Positions 29,837 through 38,494 of a stretch of DNA of 64,000 nucleotides are shown here, piece after piece. The notes beneath the pieces are model-generated. The model was given only the letters and a program-made list of their open reading frames with translations. It did no database searches and was not told where the DNA came from. The DNA is from an uncultured Clostridia bacterium (GTDB lineage: Bacteria; Bacillota; Clostridia; TANB77; CAG-508): the NCBI GenBank assembly GCA_934120395.1, contig CAKOTZ010000007.1:30825-94824 (forward strand), read 5' to 3'. The position numbers and the translations under genes are program-made. Each line of letters opens with the position of its first letter. The first letter of the stretch is position 1.

Positions 29837-31267
29837 ATGGGTGCTAAATGCCGGAGTTATATAGACTTAAGAGCTATGCACAGTGAGGTAAGTGGTTCGT
29901 GTTTCCATCTTACAATTAGATTACCAGACAGAGAAGTTGTTCAGGGAGTAATTGATTGTGGTGTTTTCCAAGAAAAAAAATATGAAAAGTATAACAATGA
30001 TGTTTTGTTTAATCCGAAAGAATTAGATTTTGTTGCTATTACCCATAACCACATAGATCATGTCGGCAGGGTACCATTTTTAGTTGCTAATGGATACAAT
30101 AAAGGTATCTATTGTACTAAAGATACAAAAGTTCTAATGAAGTATGCCTTGATGGATAGTCTTAAGACTTTGGGATTAAAGGCACGGAAAAATAATACCA
30201 AAACATTGTATACTGAGAAAAATGTAGAGGAAACATTAGAATTAGTAACAGGTGTAAGTTTTAACACAACTGTACAGGTTCATGAAAATGTAAGATTAAC
30301 ATTTTTGGCTAATGGACATTTGCCAGGAGCTGCGATGATTTTATTGCAAGTGGTGTACATGAATGAAATTTATGAGAATGTATTGTTTACAGGAGATTAC
30401 AATAGTTATAATTTGTTTTTTAATGTAAATGCCATTCCTAAATGGATTAAAGGACTTCCGCTTACTATTGTTATTGAGTCAACTTATGGTGCAACAATGG
30501 AGAAAAATGATAGAGATACAAAACCTGTGATATTCTATAAGAATATAGTAATGGCAATGCAAAGTGGTAAGAGTGCTATTATTCCAGCTTTTGCTTTAGG
30601 CCGGTCACAAGAAGTATTGTATCATTTGAAATTGTTACAGCAAATGAGATGGCTTGATAGAAAAATTCCAATTTTTCTAGATGGAAAGTTAGCAATAGAG
30701 TATACCAAATTGTTTAAAAATGGTACAATCAATGTTAAACAAAGTATGAGAAATTTTTTGCCAGATAATTTTAGGTTTGTTAACAAAGAAAAAAGACAGG
30801 AGTTGTTGCATTCTGGATACAAAAAAATTATTGTCACAACATCTGGTATGGGAACGTATGGACCAGCAATGACATATATTCCATATTTTATTCAGCAACG
30901 TAGAGCTTTAATTCATTTTACAGGGTATTGTGCAGAAGGTACTTGGGGAAGAAAATTGAAGGATGCTTTAAGTGACAAATTCATAATGCTAGGAGAAGAT
31001 GAAAGTGGGCTATTAGTGATGAAAAAGGCTGATGTTGAGTATACAACAGAATTTTCAGCACATAGTAAAGCTAACGATTTGCTAAAGCTTCTAAGTAAAT
31101 TTAATAATATTCGAGGAGTAATAGTAAATCATGGTGAAAAGGAAAAAAAGATAATTTTTGCTGAGAAAATTTATACAAAAACAGGCATGAAAAATATTGG
31201 AATAATTGACCGTGAAACTATGTTTAGAATTGGAGAATACGGCATAGTAAAAACAATAAGCATCTAA
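29837..31267 (+). CDS. Metallo-beta-lactamase / beta-CASP ribonuclease-like protein
   Basis: The protein has a complete MBL-fold metal site (THNHIDHVGR, GHLPGA, FTGDYN) and the beta-CASP features of RNA-cleaving enzymes: PAFALGRSQEVLYHL, SGMGTYGPAM, FTGYCAEGTWG, EFSAHSKANDL and a final VNHGE. It resembles CPSF-73-like bacterial nucleases more than RNase J. I set ATG 29837 as start, eight bases after AGAAGGAG, giving 476 residues. It is monocistronic, with its own promoter and terminator. Three in-frame CGG arginine codons, including the conserved Arg of the ALGRSQE motif, mark it as unusual for this window. Substrate unknown. Confidence 0.85.
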   Translation: MGAKCRSYIDLRAMHSEVSGSCFHLTIRLPDREVVQGVIDCGVFQEKKYEKYNNDVLFNPKELDFVAITHNHIDHVGRVPFLVANGYNKGIYCTKDTKVLMKYALMDSLKTLGLKARKNNTKTLYTEKNVEETLELVTGVSFNTTVQVHENVRLTFLANGHLPGAAMILLQVVYMNEIYENVLFTGDYNSYNLFFNVNAIPKWIKGLPLTIVIESTYGATMEKNDRDTKPVIFYKNIVMAMQSGKSAIIPAFALGRSQEVLYHLKLLQQMRWLDRKIPIFLDGKLAIEYTKLFKNGTINVKQSMRNFLPDNFRFVNKEKRQELLHSGYKKIIVTTSGMGTYGPAMTYIPYFIQQRRALIHFTGYCAEGTWGRKLKDALSDKFIMLGEDESGLLVMKKADVEYTTEFSAHSKANDLLKLLSKFNNIRGVIVNHGEKEKKIIFAEKIYTKTGMKNIGIIDRETMFRIGEYGIVKTISI

Positions 31268-31283
31268 GAATACACATGCTTCG

Positions 31284-31315
31284 AGTGCTCTCTTATATAA
31301 GGGGGCACTTTTCTT
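31284..31315 (+). terminator. Terminator after the beta-CASP gene
   Basis: AGTGCTCTCTT pairs with AAGGGGGCACT through several G-U pairs around ATAT, followed by TTTTCTT. Confidence 0.72.
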
Positions 31316-31353
31316 AATTATAAAAAATGGTACATATCAATTGGGAGGAGAAT

Positions 31354-33144
31354 ATGTTTAATATTCAGAAGGAATTGAAAAAATTGCCAGACAAGTCTGG
31401 TGTTTATATCATGAAAGATAAGGACAACAATATTTTATATATTGGAAAGGCAATTTCATTAAAAAAAAGAGTGAAACATTATTTTACTAAAAATAATAAA
31501 ACGAATAGAATTATAAAAATGGTTTCGTTAATTGATCATTTTGAATATATTGTAACAGATAATGAAGCGGAAGCACTTATATTGGAGTGCAATTTAATAA
31601 AAAAGAATAGACCTAAATTTAATGTTCTTTTAAAGGATGATAAGACATATCCCTATATTAAAATAGATTTACAATCAGATTATCCAAATGTATTTATTAC
31701 TAGAAAAATAATTAATGATGGTGCTAAATATTTTGGACCATATGCAAATCCGGGAAGCGCTAAGGAAATGGTTAATTTTATTCGTGAGCGTTTTCAAATT
31801 AGACAGTGTAAAAATTTTAAATCTACTAAGAGAGCATGTTTAAACTATCATATAAAAAGATGCCCTGCACCTTGTATGGGTTATATTTCAAAGGAAGAAT
31901 ATAAAAAACAAATAGAAGATATTATATTACTTTTGGAAGGAAAAACAGAAAGTATTATAAAAAAAATGGAAGAGGAAATTCAAGTATTATCAAGTAAATT
32001 AGAATTTGAGAAAGCAGCAGAACTGAGAGATAGAAAAATTGCAATAGAACGAATATCTGAAAAACAAAAGATGTCAAATATATCAGAAAACAATATTGAT
32101 GTTATTGGTTTATACAAAAATGAACTTTCAGTATGCATAGAAGTTTTCTTTATACGTGGTAGCAAAATGATAGGTAGAGAGCATTATTTTTATGATGATT
32201 TAAGAGATGAGGAAAATAAAGAAATTTTATCGGAATTTGTAAAACAATATTATTTTGAAAGTCCACAAATTCCAAGTAAAATTATGATACAAGAGGAAAT
32301 ACAGGATAAGGATTTAATTGAAGAAGTATTGAGTGAAAAATCAGGACGAAAAGTATTATTGAAACATCCACAAAGGGGAGAAAAATTACGCCTAGTCGAA
32401 ATGGCAGAAAAAAATGCAAAAATAACTTTAGAAAATAAAGCAAGAGACAAGACAGATATTTTGCTAGAATTAAAAGAAAAATTAAAATTAGATAAAATGC
32501 CAAGAAAAATTGAAGCATATGATATTTCAAATTTATCAGGTAATTTTATTGTGGCTGCTATGTGTGTATTGCAGGATGGAGAAATAAAAAGAAATTTATC
32601 AAGAAGATTCAGAATAAAAACTGTTATTGGGCAAGATGATCCTAAGTGTACAGAGGAAGTTGTTTCAAGAAGAATAAAACATTCAATTGAAAATTCAAAA
32701 GGAAGTTTTGGAACTTTGCCAGATATTTTCTTTGCTGATGGTGGAATTACTCAAATACGAGCAATAAAAAAAGCACAAGAAAAATATGGATTAAAAATAC
32801 CTGTGTATGGAATGGTTAAAAATGATAAACATCAAACAAGAGCTTTAATTAATGAAACTAGAGAAGAAATAGAATTGTCTGAAAATTCAATGAATTTAAT
32901 TACTGCATTTCAGGATGAAGTTCACAAAACTGCAATTGAATATCATAAAAAGCTTAGAGATAGAGAAATGACTAAATCAATTTTAGATATGGTAGATGGT
33001 ATTGGAGAAAAAAAGAAACAAGAGCTTTTAAGATACTTTGGAAGCGTGGAAAAAATAAAGAATGCAAGTATAGAAGAAATTTGCAATGTAAAAGGTATTA
33101 ATGAAGAACTGGCAAAGAAAATATTGGAAACAATAAAAAAATAA
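31354..33144 (+). CDS. uvrC: Excinuclease ABC subunit C
   Basis: UvrC makes both incisions in nucleotide excision repair. Domains in order: GIY-YIG nuclease (SGVYIMKDKDNNILYIGKA), a four-Cys segment (CKNFKSTKRACLNYHIKRCP), UVR motif (KLEFEKAAELRDRKIAIERI), RNase H-like nuclease (EAYDISNLSG, FADGG) and C-terminal helix-hairpin-helix (VDGIGEKKKQELLRYFGSVE). I set ATG 31354 behind GGGAGGAGAA, giving 596 residues. Confidence 0.97.
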   Translation: MFNIQKELKKLPDKSGVYIMKDKDNNILYIGKAISLKKRVKHYFTKNNKTNRIIKMVSLIDHFEYIVTDNEAEALILECNLIKKNRPKFNVLLKDDKTYPYIKIDLQSDYPNVFITRKIINDGAKYFGPYANPGSAKEMVNFIRERFQIRQCKNFKSTKRACLNYHIKRCPAPCMGYISKEEYKKQIEDIILLLEGKTESIIKKMEEEIQVLSSKLEFEKAAELRDRKIAIERISEKQKMSNISENNIDVIGLYKNELSVCIEVFFIRGSKMIGREHYFYDDLRDEENKEILSEFVKQYYFESPQIPSKIMIQEEIQDKDLIEEVLSEKSGRKVLLKHPQRGEKLRLVEMAEKNAKITLENKARDKTDILLELKEKLKLDKMPRKIEAYDISNLSGNFIVAAMCVLQDGEIKRNLSRRFRIKTVIGQDDPKCTEEVVSRRIKHSIENSKGSFGTLPDIFFADGGITQIRAIKKAQEKYGLKIPVYGMVKNDKHQTRALINETREEIELSENSMNLITAFQDEVHKTAIEYHKKLRDREMTKSILDMVDGIGEKKKQELLRYFGSVEKIKNASIEEICNVKGINEELAKKILETIKK

Positions 33145-33259
33145 TTTATTAGCTCGTTTATTACAAAATGATGTCTTGCGAAAGTTGAAAAAGTAGCTAA
33201 TAAAGTGTAATAGTATGGACAAGATATGCATACATATAAAAATAAAGGGGGAATTGCAA

Positions 33260-33448
33260 ATGGAAATTGCAAAAGATAGGTATGCAAACTTGGAGTTAAG
33301 CTATTCGAAAATAAAAAGAAGAGGAAACATGTTTAGGTGGATGGAAAGACATATGTTATTTACTGCTATTGTTGCATTCACATTGACTTTTAGTATTATT
33401 AACATTATACTAATAATGAAGTTTTTTAGTATTTTAGTAAATTTATAA
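33260..33448 (+). CDS. Small single-pass membrane protein, function unknown
   Basis: The 62-residue product has a charged N-terminal half (MEIAKDRYANLELSYSKIKR) and one long hydrophobic segment (about residues 32-58), so it is a predicted C-terminally anchored or single-pass protein. ATG 33260 lies behind AAGGGGGAAT. It lies 115 bp after uvrC and 31 bp before the methyltransferase gene. No homology is recognised. Confidence 0.55.
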   Translation: MEIAKDRYANLELSYSKIKRRGNMFRWMERHMLFTAIVAFTLTFSIINIILIMKFFSILVNL

Positions 33449-33479
33449 AAGCTAAATGTATTATAAAAAGGAGAAAAAG

Positions 33480-34337
33480 ATGAAACTTGCAAATAAATGG
33501 ACTGAGTATGAAATAATTGACATGGCAAATGGAGAAAAGCTAGAGAAGTGGGGGAATGTTATTTTAACAAGACCAGACCCACAAATTATATGGAAAAAGA
33601 AAAGTATGCCTAAGGAATGGGATAAAACTAATGCTATTTATAGAAGAAGTAAAACTGGTGGAGGAGGCTGGGAATATAAAAAGAAAATACCACAAAATTG
33701 GCAAATTCATTATGATGATTTGACATTTAACATAAAACCAATGGGATTTAAACATACTGGTTTATTCCCAGAGCAAGCAGTAAACTGGGATTGGATGAGA
33801 GATAAGATAAGAGAATCACAAAGGGACATAAAGGTTTTAAATCTATTTGCATATACGGGTGGCGCTACAGTAGCATGTTTAAATGCAGGGGCTTCTGTGT
33901 GTCATGTTGATAGTTCAAAAGGGATGGTTACTTGGGCAAAAGAAAACGTTGTATCATCTGGGTTAAAGGATAAATCGGTAAGATATATAATAGATGATGT
34001 AGTAAAATTTGTTGAACGTGAAATAAGAAGAGGAAACCATTATGATGCTATAGTGATGGATCCACCTTCCTACGGAAGAGGTGCTAAGGGGGAAGTGTGG
34101 CAATTTGAAGAAAAAATTGCAGATTTAGTAAAGTTATGTACAAAAGTGTTAAGCGAAAAACCACTATTTTTTCTAATAAATTCATATACCACAGGAATTT
34201 CATCAGAGGTTCTAGCAAATATTTTAAAACTAGAAATCAAATATAATGGAAAAATAAGTAGCGGAGAAATTGGGCTTCCAATGAAGAATTCTAACTTAGT
34301 ATTGCCTTGCGGAATTTATGGACGTTGGGAAAGTTAG
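33480..34337 (+). CDS. Class I SAM-dependent methyltransferase, RlmI/RlmK-like
   Basis: The 285-residue protein has the SAM-binding Rossmann motif (VLNLFAYTGGATVACLNAGA), an acidic loop (VDSSKGMVTWAKENV) and the catalytic-site signature DPPSYGRG, as in 23S rRNA (cytosine or guanine) methyltransferases of the RlmI/RlmK group. The N-terminal part (EKWGNVILTRPDPQIIW) is shared with that group, although no PUA domain is obvious. ATG 33480 follows AAAAGGAG. The rRNA target is inferred. The next gene, a pseudouridine synthase, starts after 8 bp, suggesting an RNA-modification operon. Confidence 0.85.
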   Translation: MKLANKWTEYEIIDMANGEKLEKWGNVILTRPDPQIIWKKKSMPKEWDKTNAIYRRSKTGGGGWEYKKKIPQNWQIHYDDLTFNIKPMGFKHTGLFPEQAVNWDWMRDKIRESQRDIKVLNLFAYTGGATVACLNAGASVCHVDSSKGMVTWAKENVVSSGLKDKSVRYIIDDVVKFVEREIRRGNHYDAIVMDPPSYGRGAKGEVWQFEEKIADLVKLCTKVLSEKPLFFLINSYTTGISSEVLANILKLEIKYNGKISSGEIGLPMKNSNLVLPCGIYGRWES

Positions 34338-34345
34338 GAGGAAAG

Positions 34346-35041
34346 ATGCAGAAATTAAAAATATTGGAAGAAGATAATCATATTATTGTTGTAGAAAAAC
34401 CAGTAAATGTTCCGTCACAGCAAGATAAAACTGGAGATATGGACATGCTTGAAATAATAAAGAAATATTTAAAGAGTACATATAATAAGCCAGGAAATGT
34501 ATATTTAGGTTTAGTTCACAGATTGGACAGGCCTGTTGGTGGAGTTATGGTTTTTGCTAAAACTTCAAAGGCAGCATCAAGATTAAGTGAAGAGATAAGA
34601 AACAAAAAGTTTGAGAAAGTGTACCTAGCTATTATTGATGGTAAATTGAAAAAAAAACAAGGCGTTTTAGAGGATTATTTATTAAAAAATCAAAAAACAA
34701 ATACTAGTAAAGTTGTTAATGAAAATGTTAAAAATTCAAAATATGCAAAACTAGAATATGAGGTTTTAATGTATCAGGATGAAATAGATTTATCAGTTGT
34801 AAAAATAAAGTTACACACAGGTAGACATCATCAAATTAGGGTTCAATTTGCAAGTAGAGGACATAGTTTATATGGTGATCAAAAGTATGGAACAAGAGGA
34901 AGAGGTAAACAAATTTGCCTTTGGGCATATCAGTTATCATTTGAGCATCCAACTAAAAAGCAATGGCTAAGCTATAAATGCTTGCCAGAAAAAATAGGGT
35001 CATGGAAAATATTAGAGAATATAGAAAATGCTGAATTATAG
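34346..35041 (+). CDS. RluA-family pseudouridine synthase
   Basis: The 231-residue protein has the RluA catalytic motif GLVHRLDRPVGGVMVFAKT with the invariant Asp, plus HTGRHHQIRVQFASRGH and YGDQKYG. There is no S4 domain, which points to the short RluA/TruC-like type. ATG 34346 follows GGAGGAAAG. The target uridine (rRNA or tRNA) cannot be fixed. It lies 8 bp after the methyltransferase gene; the stop codon lies in the loop of the terminator. Confidence 0.9.
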   Translation: MQKLKILEEDNHIIVVEKPVNVPSQQDKTGDMDMLEIIKKYLKSTYNKPGNVYLGLVHRLDRPVGGVMVFAKTSKAASRLSEEIRNKKFEKVYLAIIDGKLKKKQGVLEDYLLKNQKTNTSKVVNENVKNSKYAKLEYEVLMYQDEIDLSVVKIKLHTGRHHQIRVQFASRGHSLYGDQKYGTRGRGKQICLWAYQLSFEHPTKKQWLSYKCLPEKIGSWKILENIENAEL

Positions 35042-35059
35042 TTAATTCAGCATTTTTTA
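35029..35059 (+). terminator. Terminator overlapping the pseudouridine synthase stop codon
   Basis: TGCTGAATTA and TAATTCAGCA form a perfect 10-bp stem; the TAG stop is in the loop, and a T-tract follows. Confidence 0.88.
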
Positions 35060-35150
35060 TATCTAAAATATAACATATTATGTTTATTTTATAAAACTGA
35101 TTAAAAATATTGTTAAAGTAAAAATATATAATTATATATAAAAAAATGAG

Positions 35151-35196
35151 CTATAAGTATAACATTTTTCCTATAAGAAAAAAATTGATGTAAAAT
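35151..35196 (+). promoter_or_regulatory. Candidate AgrA-type direct repeats and promoter of agrBD
   Basis: CTATAAG occurs at 35151-35157 and 35171-35177, 20 bp apart, followed by a -10-like TAAAAT at 35191-35196 with no recognisable -35 box. LytTR regulators usually bind two direct repeats about 21 bp apart next to poor -35 elements. The match is in layout only, not in the repeat sequence. Confidence 0.35.
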
Positions 35197-35224
35197 AAGA
35201 ACAAGTTAAGAGTGAGGTAACAAA

Positions 35225-35836
35225 ATGATTGAAAAGATTTGTAATTTTTTAATTAGTAAAATGCGAAAACAGTTACCAGAAATAGACGATGAAAAAGCTG
35301 AGGTACTTAATTATGGATTGCAACTTTTAGTTGGAGAAGTACCAAAAATATTTTTGCTAATATTGATTGCTTTTTTGCTAGGTATAGGCCCATTAACTCT
35401 GTTAACGTTCTTATTAATATTGCCATACAAAATGGCATCAGGTGGTTTTCATTTAAAAACACATATAGGTTGTATTATTGGAACAACAACTTTTTACTGT
35501 GGAATTGTATTTTTAAGTAAAAACATAGTAATAAATCCTGAGTACATTAAATACATAATTATTGCGGGAGTATGGAGCTTTGGAATGTTAATGTGCAAAT
35601 TATATGCACCAGCAGATACTGAAAATGTACCAATTGTAAGCAAAGAGGAAAGAAAAAAGAAACGTATTGCTTCTTATATTACATTAAGTATTACACTAAT
35701 TATTGCAGTTATTATAAGAGATAATACAATATCTAATATATTAATATTTGGAAGTCTTTTTCAAAGTTTAATAATAACAAAATTTGCTTATCGCATTACA
35801 AATAACAAATATGGATATGAACTATATGATTGTTAA
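35225..35836 (+). CDS. agrB: AgrB-type autoinducer peptide processing protease
   Basis: AgrB is a membrane cysteine protease that cleaves the AgrD precursor and forms the thiolactone. The 203-residue protein has several hydrophobic helices and the catalytic pair in ASGGFHLKTHIGC: H76 and C83, near-identical in position to S. aureus AgrB H77/C84. The adjacent downstream gene encodes the peptide. ATG follows AGAGTGAGGTAAC. It starts about 190 bp after a terminator, so it has its own promoter. Confidence 0.93.
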   Translation: MIEKICNFLISKMRKQLPEIDDEKAEVLNYGLQLLVGEVPKIFLLILIAFLLGIGPLTLLTFLLILPYKMASGGFHLKTHIGCIIGTTTFYCGIVFLSKNIVINPEYIKYIIIAGVWSFGMLMCKLYAPADTENVPIVSKEERKKKRIASYITLSITLIIAVIIRDNTISNILIFGSLFQSLIITKFAYRITNNKYGYELYDC

Positions 35837-35916
35837 AAATTTAGTTTATTGTAGTATTTAAGCCGGCAAATACTATTATAATAAATAATTACCAAAATTA
35901 TAAGGGGGAAAATAAA

Positions 35917-36036
35917 ATGTTAAAATTATTAGCTAAAGTTGCAGAAAAATATGCGAAATCAACAAATACAGCATGTATAATATTTGGAGTGTTTCATCAA
36001 CCAAAGATGCCAGCATCTTTAATAAAAAAAGATTAA
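35917..36036 (+). CDS. agrD: AgrD-like cyclic lactone autoinducer peptide precursor
   Basis: This 39-residue gene is easily missed. It has the AgrD plan: an amphipathic N-terminal helix (MLKLLAKVAEKYAKS), a core with the ring cysteine (TACIIFGVF) and a C-terminal acid/proline recognition segment HQPKMPASL. The QPxxP part resembles the C. perfringens precursor tail YQPEEPKSL. By that alignment the mature ring would run from C20 to about F26, but the processing points are inference. ATG follows AAGGGGGAAA, 80 bp after agrB. Confidence 0.88.
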   Translation: MLKLLAKVAEKYAKSTNTACIIFGVFHQPKMPASLIKKD

Positions 36037-36101
36037 TAATAATTTAAAGACTATTAACAGTTGATTTCATAAAAAACAATATGTCCTTAAAGATAAAGAT
36101 A

Positions 36102-36135
36102 AAAGAAGCTAATTGACATTAGCTTCTTTTTGGCA
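36102..36135. terminator. Bidirectional terminator between agrD and agrC
   Basis: AGAAGCTAAT and ATTAGCTTCT form a perfect 10-bp stem around TGAC, followed by TTTTT on the plus strand and a T-rich run on the minus strand. Confidence 0.82.
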
Positions 36136-36143
36136 TACAAATA

Positions 36144-36172
36144 GCCAGTATAAATGGTCTATTTATACTGGC
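36144..36172. repeat. Perfect inverted repeat beside the agrC end
   Basis: GCCAGTATAAAT and ATTTATACTGGC flank five bases. It lies just after the agrC stop (minus-strand sense) and lacks its own T-tract, so it may stabilise the 3' end or block read-through between convergent units. Confidence 0.6.
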
Positions 36173-36180
36173 AGAATAAT

Positions 36181-37533
36181 TTACAAATAAATTTCTAATT
36201 GCTGTTTAAAGAATTTATCATCCTTTGTAGTATATAAATTTAAATTATTGTTTTTACTTAAAATTTTACGAACTTCCCATAATCCAAGTCCAGTATTATT
36301 AGCTTTTGTACTATAGGCTTTTTCATATATTTTTTCTGTATCAATATCCTTGTTTGCGTATGTATTCTCAATATAAAATATTTGCCTATTTGCTTTTGTA
36401 TCAACACGCATACATACGTTAATAACTTTTTCGTCACATTCTTTAGCAGCTTCAATTGCATTATCTAATAAAATTCCTATAATTCTTGCAAATTCATATT
36501 CTTTCATGTTTAAAGTTTTTAAATCAAAGAAGAAGTCAACATGAAAAGAAATACCATTTTCTTCGGCTAAGTGATATTTAGAAGTTATCAAACTATATAT
36601 AGCAGGGTTGTTAATAACTTCAGGGTTTAATACATTTAAATTACTAACCTTTTGACAATCGCCTAATAGCTGAGTGTAATATTTTTTTAAACCTATCATA
36701 TCATCGGTTTGAATATAACCGCCAATTGCTTGAACAATATTGCTAAAGTCGTGTTTGAAACAGCGTATGTTATCATGCAAAATAGTCAATGTTTTATTAT
36801 ACAATTTAGATTCTTCCAAGTCTCTAGTTGTTATTGCCAATTGAGTTGTTTTGATTAAATTGTAAATGCTAATTAAGAAAAATGAAATTAGGGCAAGTAC
36901 ACTTAGAAGTGTAATCATTAATGGTAATTTGTTACTATAAAATGTAGTTAAATATAATTGAGCGCATATAAATACTATGGCTAATACAAAGTTTAATGAT
37001 AGCAAAATTTTATCTCTTTTATTCATACTGTCTAATAAGGTGATATTTAATTTTAAATATTTAGCAAATAGATAAATTAAATAAATAACAAAATATATAG
37101 AAAGCATTATGATTAATCTATAAAGTGGTGTGTATAATGCTGTGTCATGACTTATATTAAATAAGGTTAAATATAGATTAACGAAAACTGATTCTAATAA
37201 AACAGTAACAGCAATAGGGAGTAATTCAGCAATTATACTTTTTAATATACTTGCCTTAAAAATGAAGTATATAAGTATAGGTGCACAAATTATATTAATG
37301 AATGTTCCGTAAGGGTTAGGAATTAAGTTTCTAGAGAAGAGACTTATAAATGATAGTAAGCATACATATAATAATCTTTGCTTTCTTGTGGATTTGATGT
37401 TTAAAATTGTGGTAAATAGTAACATTCCTAAATAAGCATCTAAAAAAGTTAGAGGACTACAGGTTACTATATTTGTTAATTGCTCATTCGGTGTAATCAG
37501 TGAAGTCCAAATGTTTTGAAAAAATTCTATCAT
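36181..37533 (-). CDS. agrC: AgrC-like sensor histidine kinase (GHKL)
   Basis: This is the peptide receptor candidate. The N-terminal half of the 450 residues (about 1-230) is six or seven membrane helices, as in AgrC. The cytoplasmic half has the phospho-acceptor H261 in RCFKHDFSNIVQAIGGYI, the N box GILLDNAIEAAKE and the G box NTGLGLWEVRKIL. The ribosome site TTGGAGGT precedes ATG. It overlaps the end of agrA by 50 bp, so agrA-agrC is one minus-strand operon convergent with agrBD. That the pair reads the AgrD peptide is inference from adjacency. Confidence 0.92.
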   Translation of the reverse strand: MIEFFQNIWTSLITPNEQLTNIVTCSPLTFLDAYLGMLLFTTILNIKSTRKQRLLYVCLLSFISLFSRNLIPNPYGTFINIICAPILIYFIFKASILKSIIAELLPIAVTVLLESVFVNLYLTLFNISHDTALYTPLYRLIIMLSIYFVIYLIYLFAKYLKLNITLLDSMNKRDKILLSLNFVLAIVFICAQLYLTTFYSNKLPLMITLLSVLALISFFLISIYNLIKTTQLAITTRDLEESKLYNKTLTILHDNIRCFKHDFSNIVQAIGGYIQTDDMIGLKKYYTQLLGDCQKVSNLNVLNPEVINNPAIYSLITSKYHLAEENGISFHVDFFFDLKTLNMKEYEFARIIGILLDNAIEAAKECDEKVINVCMRVDTKANRQIFYIENTYANKDIDTEKIYEKAYSTKANNTGLGLWEVRKILSKNNNLNLYTTKDDKFFKQQLEIYL

Positions 37534-38224
37534 TGTTTAATACCTCCAATAAATTATTTTTATATTTAGGTCCTATGGCACAGGACTTATTATTATCAAA
37601 TGAAATAGTTGTATTGTTTTTAATGCAGGATATTTTATTTATATTAACAATATATGATTTATGGCATCGAATAAAGTTATCAGGTAGAAGTGATTGCAGT
37701 TTTGCAAATGAAGAATAAATTTCATAATTTCTAGAAATGGTAGAAAATACAATTTTCATACCATCACGCTTTATATAACAAATGTCATCTTGTTTAATAA
37801 TCGTATTTTTATTATCGAGTCGAATATATTCCTTGGTATTATTTTCAGCGTCGTTAAAAAGTCTAACTATCGTTTCTTCTAATCTTTCATATGTAATTGG
37901 TTTAGGAAGATAGTCGAATGTTTTTACTTTATAGGCTAGCATAGCATATTCCAAATGCGCTGTTGTAAAGATGATATAGGCATGCTTATTAGTTTTTCTA
38001 AGAGCTTTGGCAATATCAAGTCCTGTTATATTAGACTTAAAGTTAATGTCTAATATTAATACGTCCACAGAATTTGAATTAATAAAATCCATTATTTGTA
38101 TGGTATCGACTCCTTGATAAATAACTTGTGCTTTAAAATCGTGTTTTAAAAAAATTTTATCTAACATAGTAGAAAGTTTATCTAAAATATTTGGATTGTC
38201 ATCACAAACGACAAAATTCAACAT
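37484..38224 (-). CDS. agrA: AgrA-like LytTR response regulator
   Basis: The receiver domain (1-125) has D8/D9, the phospho-site D59 in VLILDINF, and the LPKPI lysine segment. It is followed by a LytTR DNA-binding domain with YIKRDGMKIVFST and FIRCHKSYIVNINKI. The 246-residue length is normal. AGGAGG precedes ATG. It is the first gene of the agrA-agrC operon and should activate agrBD. It has a good constitutive-looking promoter. Confidence 0.92.
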   Translation of the reverse strand: MLNFVVCDDNPNILDKLSTMLDKIFLKHDFKAQVIYQGVDTIQIMDFINSNSVDVLILDINFKSNITGLDIAKALRKTNKHAYIIFTTAHLEYAMLAYKVKTFDYLPKPITYERLEETIVRLFNDAENNTKEYIRLDNKNTIIKQDDICYIKRDGMKIVFSTISRNYEIYSSFAKLQSLLPDNFIRCHKSYIVNINKISCIKNNTTISFDNNKSCAIGPKYKNNLLEVLNNDRIFSKHLDFTDYTE

Positions 38225-38306
38225 AAGAAAACCTCCTTATTTATCTTTGGTTCAGTATATTTCTACAAAAAAGTATAAATTACCTTATATTTCCAATAAT
38301 TACATT

Positions 38307-38335
38307 AATATAATGCATAAATTAAATATTGTCAA
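38307..38335 (-). promoter_or_regulatory. Promoter of agrA-agrC (minus strand)
   Basis: Read on the minus strand: TTGACA (38335-38330), 17-bp spacer, TATATT (38312-38307). This near-consensus promoter suggests constitutive sensor and regulator levels. The rest of 38225-38494 is AT-rich with no gene. Confidence 0.72.
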
Positions 38336-38494
38336 GTATAAAAAAGAAAAAAATACCAAATTATATATATTAAATAGGAAGAAAAATAGAGTTTTTATAC
38401 ATAATAAAAATAGTTGAGAAAAGTCATAATATTATTAAAAAATGACATGTAAGCTATAGTTCCCTAATATAAATTAATAAAAGGGGGGAAGAAA

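Noticed and set aside
29837..31267. CGG reassigned to a non-Arg amino acid
   Set aside because: In the beta-CASP gene CGG falls on the conserved Arg of the ALGRSQE motif, which supports the standard Arg meaning.
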